Below, piece after piece: positions 27,105-35,539 of a stretch of 59,881 bases of DNA (position 1 is its first letter; each line of letters begins with the position of its first letter). The stretch is taken from contig VTPO01000009.1 of assembly GCA_008638205.1 (NCBI GenBank), positions 1 through 59,881 of the forward strand. Direction: 5' to 3'. The notes below the pieces were generated by a model that was not told the DNA's origin, ran no database searches, and saw only the letters and a program-made list of their open reading frames with translations. The translations under genes and the position numbers were made by a program. This DNA comes from Pelagibacteraceae bacterium. GTDB taxonomy: Bacteria > Pseudomonadota > Alphaproteobacteria > Pelagibacterales > Pelagibacteraceae.

Positions 27105-28936
27105 TGTTTAAAGGAAAATTTACAGACAACCTTCCAAAGATCTACGGAGTATACACTGGAGGATTCTTAGTATTCTGTCTATTGATGGCAATACTAGAAA
27201 ATCAGGGTGTTACCGCTAAAACTATTGGAGTTCTATTCGTAGCTTTCACAGTATTGATCTATGCATTTATCGGATATTTATCTAGAACAATGCAAGCATC
27301 TGCTTACTATGTGGCAGGACGAGAAGTTCCGACGGTATTCAACGGTATGGCAACAGCCGCCGACTGGATGTCTGGTGCTTCGTTCGTTGCAATGGCTGGT
27401 GGAATTTACTTCGGTGGTTACACTTACATGGCATTCCTTGTAGGTTGGACAGGAGGATATATCCTTGTGTCTAGTTTGCTTGCACCATATTTGAGAAAAT
27501 TTGGTTGTTACACGGTGCCGGACTTTATTGGAACTCGATACGGTGGAAACGTTGCACGTTTCTGTGCTGTAATCGTTCTGGTATTAGCTTCGTTCACTTA
27601 TGTGACTGCCCAAATTAATGCAACAGGAACTATTGCTTCTAGAGCTCTAGGTATACCGTTCGAAACAGCGGTTTATGTAGGTCTAGCAAGTATCTTGATG
27701 TGTTCAATGCTTGGTGGAATGAGAGCGGTTACTTGGACCCAAGTGGCTCAATATATCGTTCTGATTATTGCTTACTTGCTTCCAGTTTTTTGGATCAGTA
27801 ATAAAATCGGAGCAGGCTTCTTCCCTCACTTTATGTTAGGCGATGAAGTTAAGAGAATAGCTGAACTAGAGGCACAATTTGGTTTGGTTACAAACAGTAA
27901 AGCTGCTTTAGCAGCTCATCCTGAAACTAAAGGATTGGCATATATTAAAACTGCCCATTCTGCGGTTCCTGTGGGAGCTATGGCTGCTTGGAAGTACATT
28001 TCATTAGTAATTTGTATGATGGTAGGAACAGCTTCTTTACCTCATATTCTAATGAGATACTTCACTACTCCTAGTGTAACAGCAGCAAGAAGATCAGTGG
28101 CTTGGTCATTGTTCTTTATCTTTTTGTTATACTTCTCAGCTCCAATGTTAGCGACATTATCTAAAATCTCTTTGATGGATCCAAATCTTCCAACCGGAAT
28201 TATTGGTAAATCAATTAGTGATGTTCAAAGCATTGAATGGGTTAAAAACTGGATGGCCGTTAAGCAAGTTGCAATTGTCGACTTTAATGGTGACGGAATA
28301 CTTCAGTTAAATGAGTGGTTCATGCGAGGTGGTGTTGTTGTGTTAGCAACTCCAGAAGTAGCAGGATTACCATATGTGATCTCAGGACTAGTTGCAGCCG
28401 GCGGTATGGCAGCAGCAATGTCTACAGCAGATGGTTTAATTCTAGCAATTTCTAATGCATTGTCACATGACGTGTATTACAAAATAATCAATCCTAAGGC
28501 GGACACGGCTAAAAGACTGATGGTGGCACGTGTGCTACTAGTTATAGTTGGTATTTTTGGAGCATACATTGCTTCGATGAGACTAACTGGAATTCTTGGT
28601 TCAGTTGCTTGGGCGTTCGATTTTGCAATGTCTGGATTGTTCTTCCCATTAGTACTTGGTGTATGGTGGAAAAGAGCAACTAGACAAGGTGCAGTCGCTG
28701 GTATGATTGGTGGACTTGCTGCAGGAACAGCTTATCTAATCTACGTTGGGCCTAAGTTTATGGCTATGACACCGTGGTTAGGTATTGACCATTTACGTTT
28801 TGGACTTATCGGTGCGCCGGTATGTTTGATTCTTATGGTTGTTGTAAGCTTAATGACTGATGAGCCAGATGCGAAGACACAAGCGATGGTTGATGAAATT
28901 AGAATCCCTAGCGGCAGAACTGTTACAGGAAACTAA
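27104..28936 (+). CDS. Sodium:solute symporter large subunit (VC_2705 / ActP-like)
   Basis: The 610-residue member of the SSS family has about 13 helices, including AADWMSGASFVAMAGGIYFG and the sodium-site block LVAAGGMAAAMSTADGLI. An inserted soluble loop, DFNGDGILQLNE (residues about 393-404), matches a canonical 12-residue EF-hand calcium loop. Relatives import acetate, pyruvate or other short carboxylates with Na+; nearby acs suggests acetate. Codons end in C or G more often than in neighbouring genes, suggesting high expression. A strong terminator follows. Confidence 0.92.
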   Translation: MFKGKFTDNLPKIYGVYTGGFLVFCLLMAILENQGVTAKTIGVLFVAFTVLIYAFIGYLSRTMQASAYYVAGREVPTVFNGMATAADWMSGASFVAMAGGIYFGGYTYMAFLVGWTGGYILVSSLLAPYLRKFGCYTVPDFIGTRYGGNVARFCAVIVLVLASFTYVTAQINATGTIASRALGIPFETAVYVGLASILMCSMLGGMRAVTWTQVAQYIVLIIAYLLPVFWISNKIGAGFFPHFMLGDEVKRIAELEAQFGLVTNSKAALAAHPETKGLAYIKTAHSAVPVGAMAAWKYISLVICMMVGTASLPHILMRYFTTPSVTAARRSVAWSLFFIFLLYFSAPMLATLSKISLMDPNLPTGIIGKSISDVQSIEWVKNWMAVKQVAIVDFNGDGILQLNEWFMRGGVVVLATPEVAGLPYVISGLVAAGGMAAAMSTADGLILAISNALSHDVYYKIINPKADTAKRLMVARVLLVIVGIFGAYIASMRLTGILGSVAWAFDFAMSGLFFPLVLGVWWKRATRQGAVAGMIGGLAAGTAYLIYVGPKFMAMTPWLGIDHLRFGLIGAPVCLILMVVVSLMTDEPDAKTQAMVDEIRIPSGRTVTGN

Positions 28937-28954
28937 TAGTTAATACTTAAATTA

Positions 28955-28984
28955 AAGGGGCGAATTAATTTTCGCCCCTTTTTT
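28955..28984 (+). terminator. Rho-independent terminator of the symporter operon
   Basis: AAGGGGCGAA and TTCGCCCCTT form a perfect 10-bp stem with a TTAATT loop, followed by four more T. It lies 18 bases after the symporter stop codon and is the best intrinsic terminator in the window. Confidence 0.92.
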
Positions 28985-29004
28985 AATATAAAACTCTAAA
29001 AATA

Positions 29005-29346
29005 ATGCACCCAAGTATTCTGATTTTTGATTACATATTAGGACTAATTATGTGGACCCTTATTGGAAGAGCTGCGATGAATTTTTTTCAAAAAGAGGAC
29101 TCTGAATTTTTCTTTATGAAGGCTTTTGTCAAGCTTACGGATCCAGTAATCAGACTGTTTAAAATTATAACACCTAGTTTTCTTATCAAGCCCATGGTTC
29201 CTTTATACGTTGCGTGGTTTTTTTATATGTTTCGTTTTTATGCGATGCCCTATATCTTAGGTTACTCAGTATTGGGTATGCTTTCATTTCCATTAGAAAG
29301 CGAAATTACTGAATTTTTAATTACTCTTTTCAGCAAGCAACACTAA
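29005..29346 (+). CDS. YggT-like small membrane protein
   Basis: The 113-residue protein has an N-terminal hydrophobic helix, the motif FVKLTDPVIRLFKIITP (similar to the TEPVLRPIR block of YggT proteins), and a second hydrophobic region PLYVAWFFYMF. The family assignment is tentative. It lies after the terminator, about 20 bases from the hairpin, with no clear Shine-Dalgarno; read-through or a weak internal promoter is needed for its expression. Confidence 0.65.
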   Translation: MHPSILIFDYILGLIMWTLIGRAAMNFFQKEDSEFFFMKAFVKLTDPVIRLFKIITPSFLIKPMVPLYVAWFFYMFRFYAMPYILGYSVLGMLSFPLESEITEFLITLFSKQH

Positions 29347-29419
29347 CCATCCACAGTTTAAATCTAAGCAAATTTTTTTGTTTTTTTTTGTATAAAGATT
29401 ATAAGTAATCAAACAAAAT

Positions 29420-30079
29420 ATGACAAAATCGATAAAAATAGCGCCTTCTATACTGTCTTCTGATTTTAGTAAACTGGGAGAGGTACTAGAAGAACTAAAT
29501 CAATCAGGTGCTGAAATGGTTCATGTCGATGTAATGGATGGACATTTTGTTCCCAATATCACTTTTGGGCCACCGGTGATAAAGAAAATTAGAAAGTATT
29601 CTGATTTGCCTTTTGATGTTCATTTAATGATAGCTCCTGTTCATAAATATATCAAAGATTTTGCTGATGCGGGTGCTGATATTATTACTGTTCACCCAGA
29701 GGCCACGGATAACTTGCTTCAAACTATCGAGCTTATTAAATCTCTTGGCAAAAAGGCCGGGGTTTCTCTTAATCCCAATACTTCTTTGGAATCGATATTT
29801 CCTGTTCTTCACTTAATTGATCTTACATTAATTATGAGCGTTAACCCAGGATTTGGTGGACAAAAATTTATGCCAGAAGTTTTGTCTAAAGTAAAAATTC
29901 TAAGGCAAAAAATAGATGAAGAAAATTTAAAAGTTGAAATTGAAATTGATGGTGGAATTGATTTTGATACTGGCAAATTAGCAAAAGAAGCTGGCGTAGA
30001 TATTTTAGTATCTGGAACCACCTTATTTGCGGGTAATGATGATCTTAAAAAAAATATTAAAAAATTAAGAAATTGTTAA
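29420..30079 (+). CDS. rpe: Ribulose-phosphate 3-epimerase
   Basis: The 219-residue TIM-barrel enzyme interconverts ribulose-5-phosphate and xylulose-5-phosphate. Metal and substrate residues are in IAPSILSSDFSKLG, HVDVMDGHFVPNITFGP, FDVHLMI, MSVNPGFGGQKF and EIDGGIDFDT. The 29347-29419 spacer is T-rich, with TATAAAG- and TATAAG-like sequences that may be a promoter. Heparinase-like and purH genes follow on the same strand. Confidence 0.97.
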   Translation: MTKSIKIAPSILSSDFSKLGEVLEELNQSGAEMVHVDVMDGHFVPNITFGPPVIKKIRKYSDLPFDVHLMIAPVHKYIKDFADAGADIITVHPEATDNLLQTIELIKSLGKKAGVSLNPNTSLESIFPVLHLIDLTLIMSVNPGFGGQKFMPEVLSKVKILRQKIDEENLKVEIEIDGGIDFDTGKLAKEAGVDILVSGTTLFAGNDDLKKNIKKLRNC

Positions 30080-30086
30080 GAGACAA

Positions 30087-31730
30087 ATGAAAGCAGGGTT
30101 TTTATTGTTATGGCTAACTGCAATTTGGAAATTTCTAAGGAATAAATATAGATTTATTTATTTTAACACTAAATATTATAACCATTCCTTAAAAGCCGAA
30201 CCGGTCTCGAGAATATACGATCTTCACAACACTCATTTTTTAGGTGAGCTACAAGACAAAAGTAATAAAAACTATTTATTAGCTTTAAAATTTAAAAAAA
30301 ATATTTGGAAATTAAATAATCTTGATCAAAATAGTATTAATGACTTACATAAATTTTCTTGGCTTAATTATGTAAATGCAAATAAGGATCTTGAATATTC
30401 TAAAAATATTATACAAGGATGGTTGGATAATTTTTCTAACTACAATTCAAAAATTTGGCATCCCACTATCATAGCCCACAGGCTTATTTTTTGGATTTCA
30501 AATACTTCCTCCACCATTAGAAGTGAAGATTTGGTATTTCGAACAAAAGTGGTTCATAATATTTTAAAGCAAACACTGCATCTTTCTAAAAACATATCTC
30601 TCATTAGCAACAAATTAGACAGAGTTTTGGCTATTTTTTCATTAATTTTGGTTAGTACTAGCTTTGAAGGATATAAAAAACTTCTCGATTCTTCTTTAAA
30701 AAAACTTAATGAATTAGTTAAAGAGCTGATTGATAAGAAGGGTTTGGTTAGAAGTAAAAGTATAGAAGATCAATTTTGGCTACTCCACCACTTAATTGCA
30801 ATTAAAGAAAGTCTTAAAATTTCTCAAAATTTAGTTCCAGAAACCTTGGAAGATAACATTGAAATTGTTGGTAAAAATTTTGTGTCTCTTTTATATGCCA
30901 ACAATACAATTCCTCTTTTTAATGGTTCCAAATTTTATGATTGTTCCAACTTTTTAAAATTTATTAAATTAAAGGGTTATAAATTTGATAACAGTTCTAA
31001 AGATACTAATTTTTTATTTGGTAAAGTAAATAAGTTAGAAGTCTGCATGGATACCAATTCACCTCCTCCTGACACCCACGCTCGTCATTACCAGGCGGGC
31101 TGTTTATCTTTTGAGCTATTGTACAATGGAACTAAAGTTATAACTAACTCAGGATCAGCTAAAAACTTTTCTAAGGAACTTTCTTATTTAGCTCAATCTA
31201 CCGCTGCCCATTCTTGCTTAACTATCAACGATACTTCTTCTTGTCTGTTCCAAAAAAATTCTTTTATCAAAAAATATTATGGAGATGCTCTATTGCAAAG
31301 ATTAAAAATAAATCGGAAAGAGTTTGTGCAGAACTCTATCACTGCTACTTTAAGTGGTGGTCACGATGGATATCTTAAAAAATATTCTACTTTATTTGAT
31401 AGAACTATTTCTATGAATGGTGCAGATAATATTATTCAAGGGGAGGATTTGCTAACAGTTTCTGAAAATGACTATGCTTTCCTAAATTTTTCAATTAGAT
31501 TTCATGTGCTTCCCGATGCCAAGTTAATCAAAACGAACGGCGGAGACGTATTAATTAGTATTAAAAATCAGGGCTGGAAATTTAAATCAGAGGGTCAAAA
31601 TATAAAAATTGAAAGCAGTCTGTACTTTGCGGAACACAATAAAATACAAGAAACTAGCTGTATTTTAATAGAAGGAACTCTCAAACAAACAATAAACAAA
31701 ATTCTTTGGTCTATAGAAAAAACTAATTAA
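30087..31730 (+). CDS. Heparinase II/III-like protein
   Basis: The 547-residue protein has an alpha-helical N-terminal half and a C-terminal beta domain resembling heparinase II/III lyases, with NSPPPDTHARHYQAGCLSFE near residue 326, then TNSGSAKNFS and QSTAAHSCLTINDTSSCLF. No signal peptide is convincing; the N-terminus MKAGFLLLWLTAIWKFLRN is short and hydrophobic, so membrane anchoring is possible. Relatives cleave uronic-acid polysaccharides, but this version sits between rpe and purH and may act on an envelope glycan. It is 8 bases after rpe. Confidence 0.8.
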   Translation: MKAGFLLLWLTAIWKFLRNKYRFIYFNTKYYNHSLKAEPVSRIYDLHNTHFLGELQDKSNKNYLLALKFKKNIWKLNNLDQNSINDLHKFSWLNYVNANKDLEYSKNIIQGWLDNFSNYNSKIWHPTIIAHRLIFWISNTSSTIRSEDLVFRTKVVHNILKQTLHLSKNISLISNKLDRVLAIFSLILVSTSFEGYKKLLDSSLKKLNELVKELIDKKGLVRSKSIEDQFWLLHHLIAIKESLKISQNLVPETLEDNIEIVGKNFVSLLYANNTIPLFNGSKFYDCSNFLKFIKLKGYKFDNSSKDTNFLFGKVNKLEVCMDTNSPPPDTHARHYQAGCLSFELLYNGTKVITNSGSAKNFSKELSYLAQSTAAHSCLTINDTSSCLFQKNSFIKKYYGDALLQRLKINRKEFVQNSITATLSGGHDGYLKKYSTLFDRTISMNGADNIIQGEDLLTVSENDYAFLNFSIRFHVLPDAKLIKTNGGDVLISIKNQGWKFKSEGQNIKIESSLYFAEHNKIQETSCILIEGTLKQTINKILWSIEKTN

Positions 31731-31751
31731 TAATTTATAAGTTGTGAACGC

Positions 31752-33314
31752 ATGGAATTAAAAAAAATCACAAGAGCTCTTATCTCTGTTTCAGATAAAA
31801 CAAATCTTGTAGACATGCTCCAAATTTTAAAAGAGTTTGATGTTGAAATTGTAAGCACAGGCGGTACTTACAAGGCCATTAAGGACCTTGGGTATCAATG
31901 TGTAGAAATATCAAATTATACAGGTTTTCCTGAAATGATGGATGGAAGGGTAAAAACTTTGCATCCTAAAATACACGGTGGTTTGTTAGGAGATGTTGAT
32001 AAAAAATCTCACCTGGATTCTATGCAGAATAACAATATTTCTGAGATCAATCTAGTGATCGTCAATTTATACCCCTTTGAAGAAAAGCTTTTAGATAAAA
32101 AATCTACTAAAGAAATTCTTATTGAAAATATAGATATTGGTGGTCCGTCGATGCTTAGATCTTCGGCCAAAAATTTTAAACATGTCACGGTTATACCCTC
32201 CACTAAATATTATGAAGAATTTATTACAATAATGAAAAAAAATAATGGTTCGATTGATTTAGGTTTTAGAACTAAAATGGCCAATGAAACTTTCAACGAG
32301 ACTGCATATTATGATACCATGATTGCCAATTGGATGAATCAAATTAACCAAAACAAGTTCTCTGAAAAAAAGGTAATGGGTGGAAAACTAACAGCTAAAC
32401 TGCGATATGGCGAAAATCCCCATCAAGAAAGTGCTGTTTATGAAATACCAAATAACGAACCTGGATTTTCAAACCTAACACAACTTCAAGGAAAAGAATT
32501 AAGCCATAATAATTACTTAGATAGCTACAGTGCCTATAGTTTAGTAACTGACTTTAAACCACAGGATCAAATTTGCGCTATTATTAAGCATAATAATCCT
32601 TGCGGTTGTGCAATAGACCCTGATGGCAAACATGCCTATTTAAAGGCCCTTAGCGGAGACCCAATCAGTGCTTTTGGAGGAGTTGTTGCTTTTAATTACG
32701 AAATTACAAAAGAAATAGCTGAAGAACTGATTAAGACATTTTATGAAGTAATTTTAACGCCTCTTATCACTAATGAAGCTTTAACAATTTTGGCACAAAA
32801 GAAAAATTTGCGCGTTTTAAAATATAACTATCCCGAAGAAAATAAAATTCAGCATTTAACCTTCCTGCAAAAAACTTTTCTAGCACAGGATGAAAATATT
32901 AAGCAACTAACCAAGGCTGACTTAAAAATTGTAACTAAAAAAGAACCCAGTAACGAAGAAATTGAAAACTTATTATTTGCTAACCAAATTTGTAAGCATG
33001 TTAAGTCTAATGCCATTGTTGTTACCAAGGCCAATACAACTTTAGGGATTGGAGCAGGTCAAACTAGTAGAGTTGGCTCTAGTGAAATTGCATGCGAACA
33101 TGCAAACAAATTCTTTTCGGGTAAATTAGAAAATTGTGGAGCAGCTTCAGATGCTTTTTTTCCTTTTGCAGACGGTCTAGAAAATCTCATCGAGCTAGGA
33201 GTAAAGTCAATTATCCAACCAGGCGGATCAATTCGTGATCAAGAAGTAATTGATGCGGCTGATAAAGCTGGAATATCTATGGTGTTTACAGGCACTAGGA
33301 ATTTTAAGCACTAA
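31752..33314 (+). CDS. purH: Bifunctional AICAR transformylase / IMP cyclohydrolase
   Basis: The 520-residue enzyme performs the last two steps of IMP synthesis. The N-terminal MGS-like cyclohydrolase domain has ALISVSDKTNL, DGRVKTLHPKIHGG and NIDIGGPSMLRSSAKN. The transformylase domain has the catalytic KHNNPCG near residue 280 and SDAFFPFADGLE near the end. Its 3' end overlaps the convergent phhB-like gene by 11 bases. FolD (18438-19292) makes its formyl donor. Confidence 0.97.
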   Translation: MELKKITRALISVSDKTNLVDMLQILKEFDVEIVSTGGTYKAIKDLGYQCVEISNYTGFPEMMDGRVKTLHPKIHGGLLGDVDKKSHLDSMQNNNISEINLVIVNLYPFEEKLLDKKSTKEILIENIDIGGPSMLRSSAKNFKHVTVIPSTKYYEEFITIMKKNNGSIDLGFRTKMANETFNETAYYDTMIANWMNQINQNKFSEKKVMGGKLTAKLRYGENPHQESAVYEIPNNEPGFSNLTQLQGKELSHNNYLDSYSAYSLVTDFKPQDQICAIIKHNNPCGCAIDPDGKHAYLKALSGDPISAFGGVVAFNYEITKEIAEELIKTFYEVILTPLITNEALTILAQKKNLRVLKYNYPEENKIQHLTFLQKTFLAQDENIKQLTKADLKIVTKKEPSNEEIENLLFANQICKHVKSNAIVVTKANTTLGIGAGQTSRVGSSEIACEHANKFFSGKLENCGAASDAFFPFADGLENLIELGVKSIIQPGGSIRDQEVIDAADKAGISMVFTGTRNFKH

Positions 33315-33645
33315 TTTGGTCAATTTTTGCAGCTAGTATAAAATCACTCTCTGTTAAACCTTGGACAGCATGAGTAAAAATAGTGATGTTTGCATAACCC
33401 CAACCAAACGAGATATCGGGGTGGTGCCCTTCATTTTCAGCGATAGTAGAGGTCTTATTAGTAAAAGCCAAACTTTCTTCGAAATTTTTAAATTTAAAAT
33501 ATTTACTTAACATAAAAACACCGTCCTGGTTTTTTATGGAATTCCAATTATTAATTTGTTTATTAAAAGTTATAATTTCTGCCTCAGAAAGCGCAGGGGT
33601 ATCTCCGCTACAAGCAATGCACTTTTTTTTGTGAAGGTTGCTCAT
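33304..33645 (-). CDS. phhB: 4a-hydroxytetrahydrobiopterin dehydratase (PCD/PhhB)
   Basis: The 113-residue protein has the pterin-4a-carbinolamine dehydratase signature EGHHPDISFGWGYANI with the paired His, followed by THAVQGLTESDFILAAKID. It recycles pterin cofactor in organisms with phenylalanine hydroxylase; in bacteria lacking that enzyme its role may be folate-related. It overlaps purH at the 3' end and lies 2 bases after the dehalogenase-like gene on the same strand. Confidence 0.9.
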   Translation of the reverse strand: MSNLHKKKCIACSGDTPALSEAEIITFNKQINNWNSIKNQDGVFMLSKYFKFKNFEESLAFTNKTSTIAENEGHHPDISFGWGYANITIFTHAVQGLTESDFILAAKIDQISA

Positions 33646-33647
33646 CT

Positions 33648-34547
33648 TTATTTATCAAAAAAATTTAAAAAATGATTAATAGTATCTTCGGGCTTTTCTT
33701 CTTGAATGTAATGACCGCAATCAACTGCAGCTCCGACCACTTCTTTACTACAGTAGTTTTGCCACACGTTTATTACGTCTCCCCAAACAATTCCTGTATC
33801 ACCTTTTCCTCCCCACAAGACTAAAGTAGGACAATTAATTTTACTTTGGCTGTCATAATCTTTGTTATCCATATCAAGATCGCAAGAAGGTGAGGCTCTA
33901 TAATCTTCGCAGGAAGCTCTGATCGTTTTAGAGTTAAAACACCTTACATACTCTTGAAAAGTATCTTTACAAAAATCTAGTCCTCCTCCTCTTTTGGACA
34001 TTTTTTTTTCTAAATAGAATTCTGCTGGAACAGAAGAAAGCATGCGCTCCGGAAGGTCATAAGGTTGCATCATTAAAAGCCAGTGCCACTTGCTCTTGGC
34101 CCAATCTTTTTTCTGAACGGTCCAAATGTGCCTATTGGGCATAATATCTAAAATAGCTGCTTTAGTGATTTTTTCTTTATGATCGAGGCACATTCTATGT
34201 GTGGTTCTTGCTCCACGATCATGGCCTGCAACCTGGAAAGATTTAAAACCGCATTGTTCCATTACATATATTTGATCCATAGCCATCGCTCTAAACGAGT
34301 AGTTAATATGATTGCTTCCGCCATCTTCCGGTCCAATGCTATCTCCATAGCCCCTAAGGTCAGCTGCAATTATATGAAAATGTTTTTTCAGCTCTGGAAC
34401 TATTTTGTTCCAAGTAATGTGCGACATGGGATTTCCATGTAATAATAAAAGAGGTGGTCCATCTCCTCCTCTTCGTAAACGGATTGTAGCCTCTCCATAA
34501 CCCTGGTCGGGGACTTTCATATCTTGTTTTTTAAAACCCTCGAACAT
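33648..34547 (-). CDS. Haloacetate (fluoroacetate) dehalogenase-like alpha/beta hydrolase
   Basis: This 299-residue alpha/beta-hydrolase shows the full residue set of fluoroacetate dehalogenases: nucleophile Asp110 in GHDRGARTTHR with carboxylate-binding Arg111 and Arg114, Asp134 in AILDIMP, halide-pocket His155-Trp156 in KWHWLLMMQP, a Tyr at 216, and the base His279 in CGHYIQEE. Most of these numbers match those I recall for the Rhodopseudomonas enzyme exactly, which also supports the start at 34547; a longer frame to 34568 would run into the tRNA. Only 8 bases separate the tRNA CCA end from the ATG. The natural substrate could be another 2-substituted acid. Confidence 0.82.
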   Translation of the reverse strand: MFEGFKKQDMKVPDQGYGEATIRLRRGGDGPPLLLLHGNPMSHITWNKIVPELKKHFHIIAADLRGYGDSIGPEDGGSNHINYSFRAMAMDQIYVMEQCGFKSFQVAGHDRGARTTHRMCLDHKEKITKAAILDIMPNRHIWTVQKKDWAKSKWHWLLMMQPYDLPERMLSSVPAEFYLEKKMSKRGGGLDFCKDTFQEYVRCFNSKTIRASCEDYRASPSCDLDMDNKDYDSQSKINCPTLVLWGGKGDTGIVWGDVINVWQNYCSKEVVGAAVDCGHYIQEEKPEDTINHFLNFFDK

Positions 34548-34555
34548 AGTTCTTT

Positions 34556-34630
34556 TGGAGCGGGTCAAGGGAATCGAACCCTCTGCCTAATCGTTGGCAA
34601 CGATTCGCTCTACCAATGAGCTAGACCCGC
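34556..34630 (-). tRNA. tRNA-Gly (GCC), CCA encoded
   Basis: On the minus strand a complete cloverleaf reads from GCGGGTC to GACCCGC with discriminator T and an encoded CCA. The D stem is GCTC/GAGC, the anticodon stem AATCG/CGATT with loop TTGCCAA (anticodon GCC), and the T arm contains GGTTCGATTCC. All stems pair well. It is the only tRNA seen in the window and lies directly upstream of the dehalogenase-like gene on the same strand. Confidence 0.97.
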
Positions 34631-34689
34631 TTATAATTTTTTTTGTTTAAAGTATTATCTATAATGTATATTTTCAATATAATTATTAG

Positions 34690-35358
34690 ATGAATAAAAA
34701 TAAAATTAATTTAGAAAATATTCCGGAGGAAATTCCTATATTTCCTTTGTCCAATGCAATTTTTTTTCCCAATACTGTTATGCCTCTAAATATATTTGAG
34801 CCAAGATATAAGCAAATGATTGAAGATGCTCTTGATAAAAATAAATTTATCGGGATGGCCCAGCCTAATTTACAAAATTTACAATCAGAAAAACCAGATT
34901 TGTTTAATGTTGGGTGCGTGGGGATGATTAGTAAACACAACAAAACCTCCCAAGGTACTTACTTGGTTAACTTAGAAGGCGTTGTTAGATTTAAAGTTAT
35001 TAAAGAAGTAGAAACTAAAAAAATGTACCGAACTTTTAAAGTATCTTACACAGAGTTTTCAGATGATTTGGATGAAAAGGTTAAAAAAGAAATAGATGAT
35101 CAGTCCTTACTAGAATTAATTGATAAAACAAAAAAATTTTTTAAAATGTTTCAACTATCAACCGATTGGAGTGTAATAGAAAAAGTAGAGCCAAGCCAAT
35201 TAATTAATTCACTAGCTATGATTTGTCCTTTTACTTCTGGAGAAAAACAGCGTCTTTTAGAAACAAGTTCCCTTCAGGAAAGAAACAGCATTTTAAATCA
35301 AATTATTAATTTTTATATTTTGGGTAACACAACCGACTCTCACAAAAAAATTCACTAA
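34690..35358 (+). CDS. Lon N-terminal-domain (LON substrate-binding) protein
   Basis: The 222-residue protein consists of a stand-alone LON N-domain: [35 protein letters not shown] and the [19 protein letters not shown] block. The ATPase and protease domains of Lon are absent. Stand-alone versions are common in alphaproteobacteria; their role may be as adaptor or peptide binder but is not established. The stop overlaps the start of the Trm112-like gene (TAATG). Confidence 0.9.
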   Translation: MNKNKINLENIPEEIPIFPLSNAIFFPNTVMPLNIFEPRYKQMIEDALDKNKFIGMAQPNLQNLQSEKPDLFNVGCVGMISKHNKTSQGTYLVNLEGVVRFKVIKEVETKKMYRTFKVSYTEFSDDLDEKVKKEIDDQSLLELIDKTKKFFKMFQLSTDWSVIEKVEPSQLINSLAMICPFTSGEKQRLLETSSLQERNSILNQIINFYILGNTTDSHKKIH

Positions 35359-35531
35359 TGGATTTAAAGACCGATTTAACCTCGATACTTGTTTGTCCTT
35401 TGTCTAAAGAAAAATTAATTTATGATAGAGATAATCAAGAACTCATTGCTAAACGTTCGGGCCTGGCCTATCCAATAAGAGAAGGCATTCCTATTATGCT
35501 TCCAGACGAAGCGAGAAAATTAAAAGATTAA
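35358..35531 (+). CDS. Trm112-like / UPF0434 (YcaR) small protein (57 aa)
   Basis: The 57-residue frame starts at ATG 35358 and shows [17 protein letters not shown] followed by [20 protein letters not shown], the standard UPF0434/Trm112 pattern. Most homologues have more than one cysteine for zinc; only Cys13 remains here, so metal binding may be lost. It converges on rho with an 8-base gap. Confidence 0.88.
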   Translation: MDLKTDLTSILVCPLSKEKLIYDRDNQELIAKRSGLAYPIREGIPIMLPDEARKLKD

Positions 35532-35539
35532 ATTAAATT

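Noticed and set aside
34547-34568. Longer N-terminus of the dehalogenase-like gene starting at 34568
   Set aside because: It would overlap the mature tRNA-Gly sequence; residue numbering of the active site fits the start at 34547.
34631-34689. Promoter for tRNA-Gly (TTGAAA with GATAAT on the minus strand)
   Set aside because: The spacing between the hexamers is only about 12 bases, too short for a standard promoter, so it is not listed.
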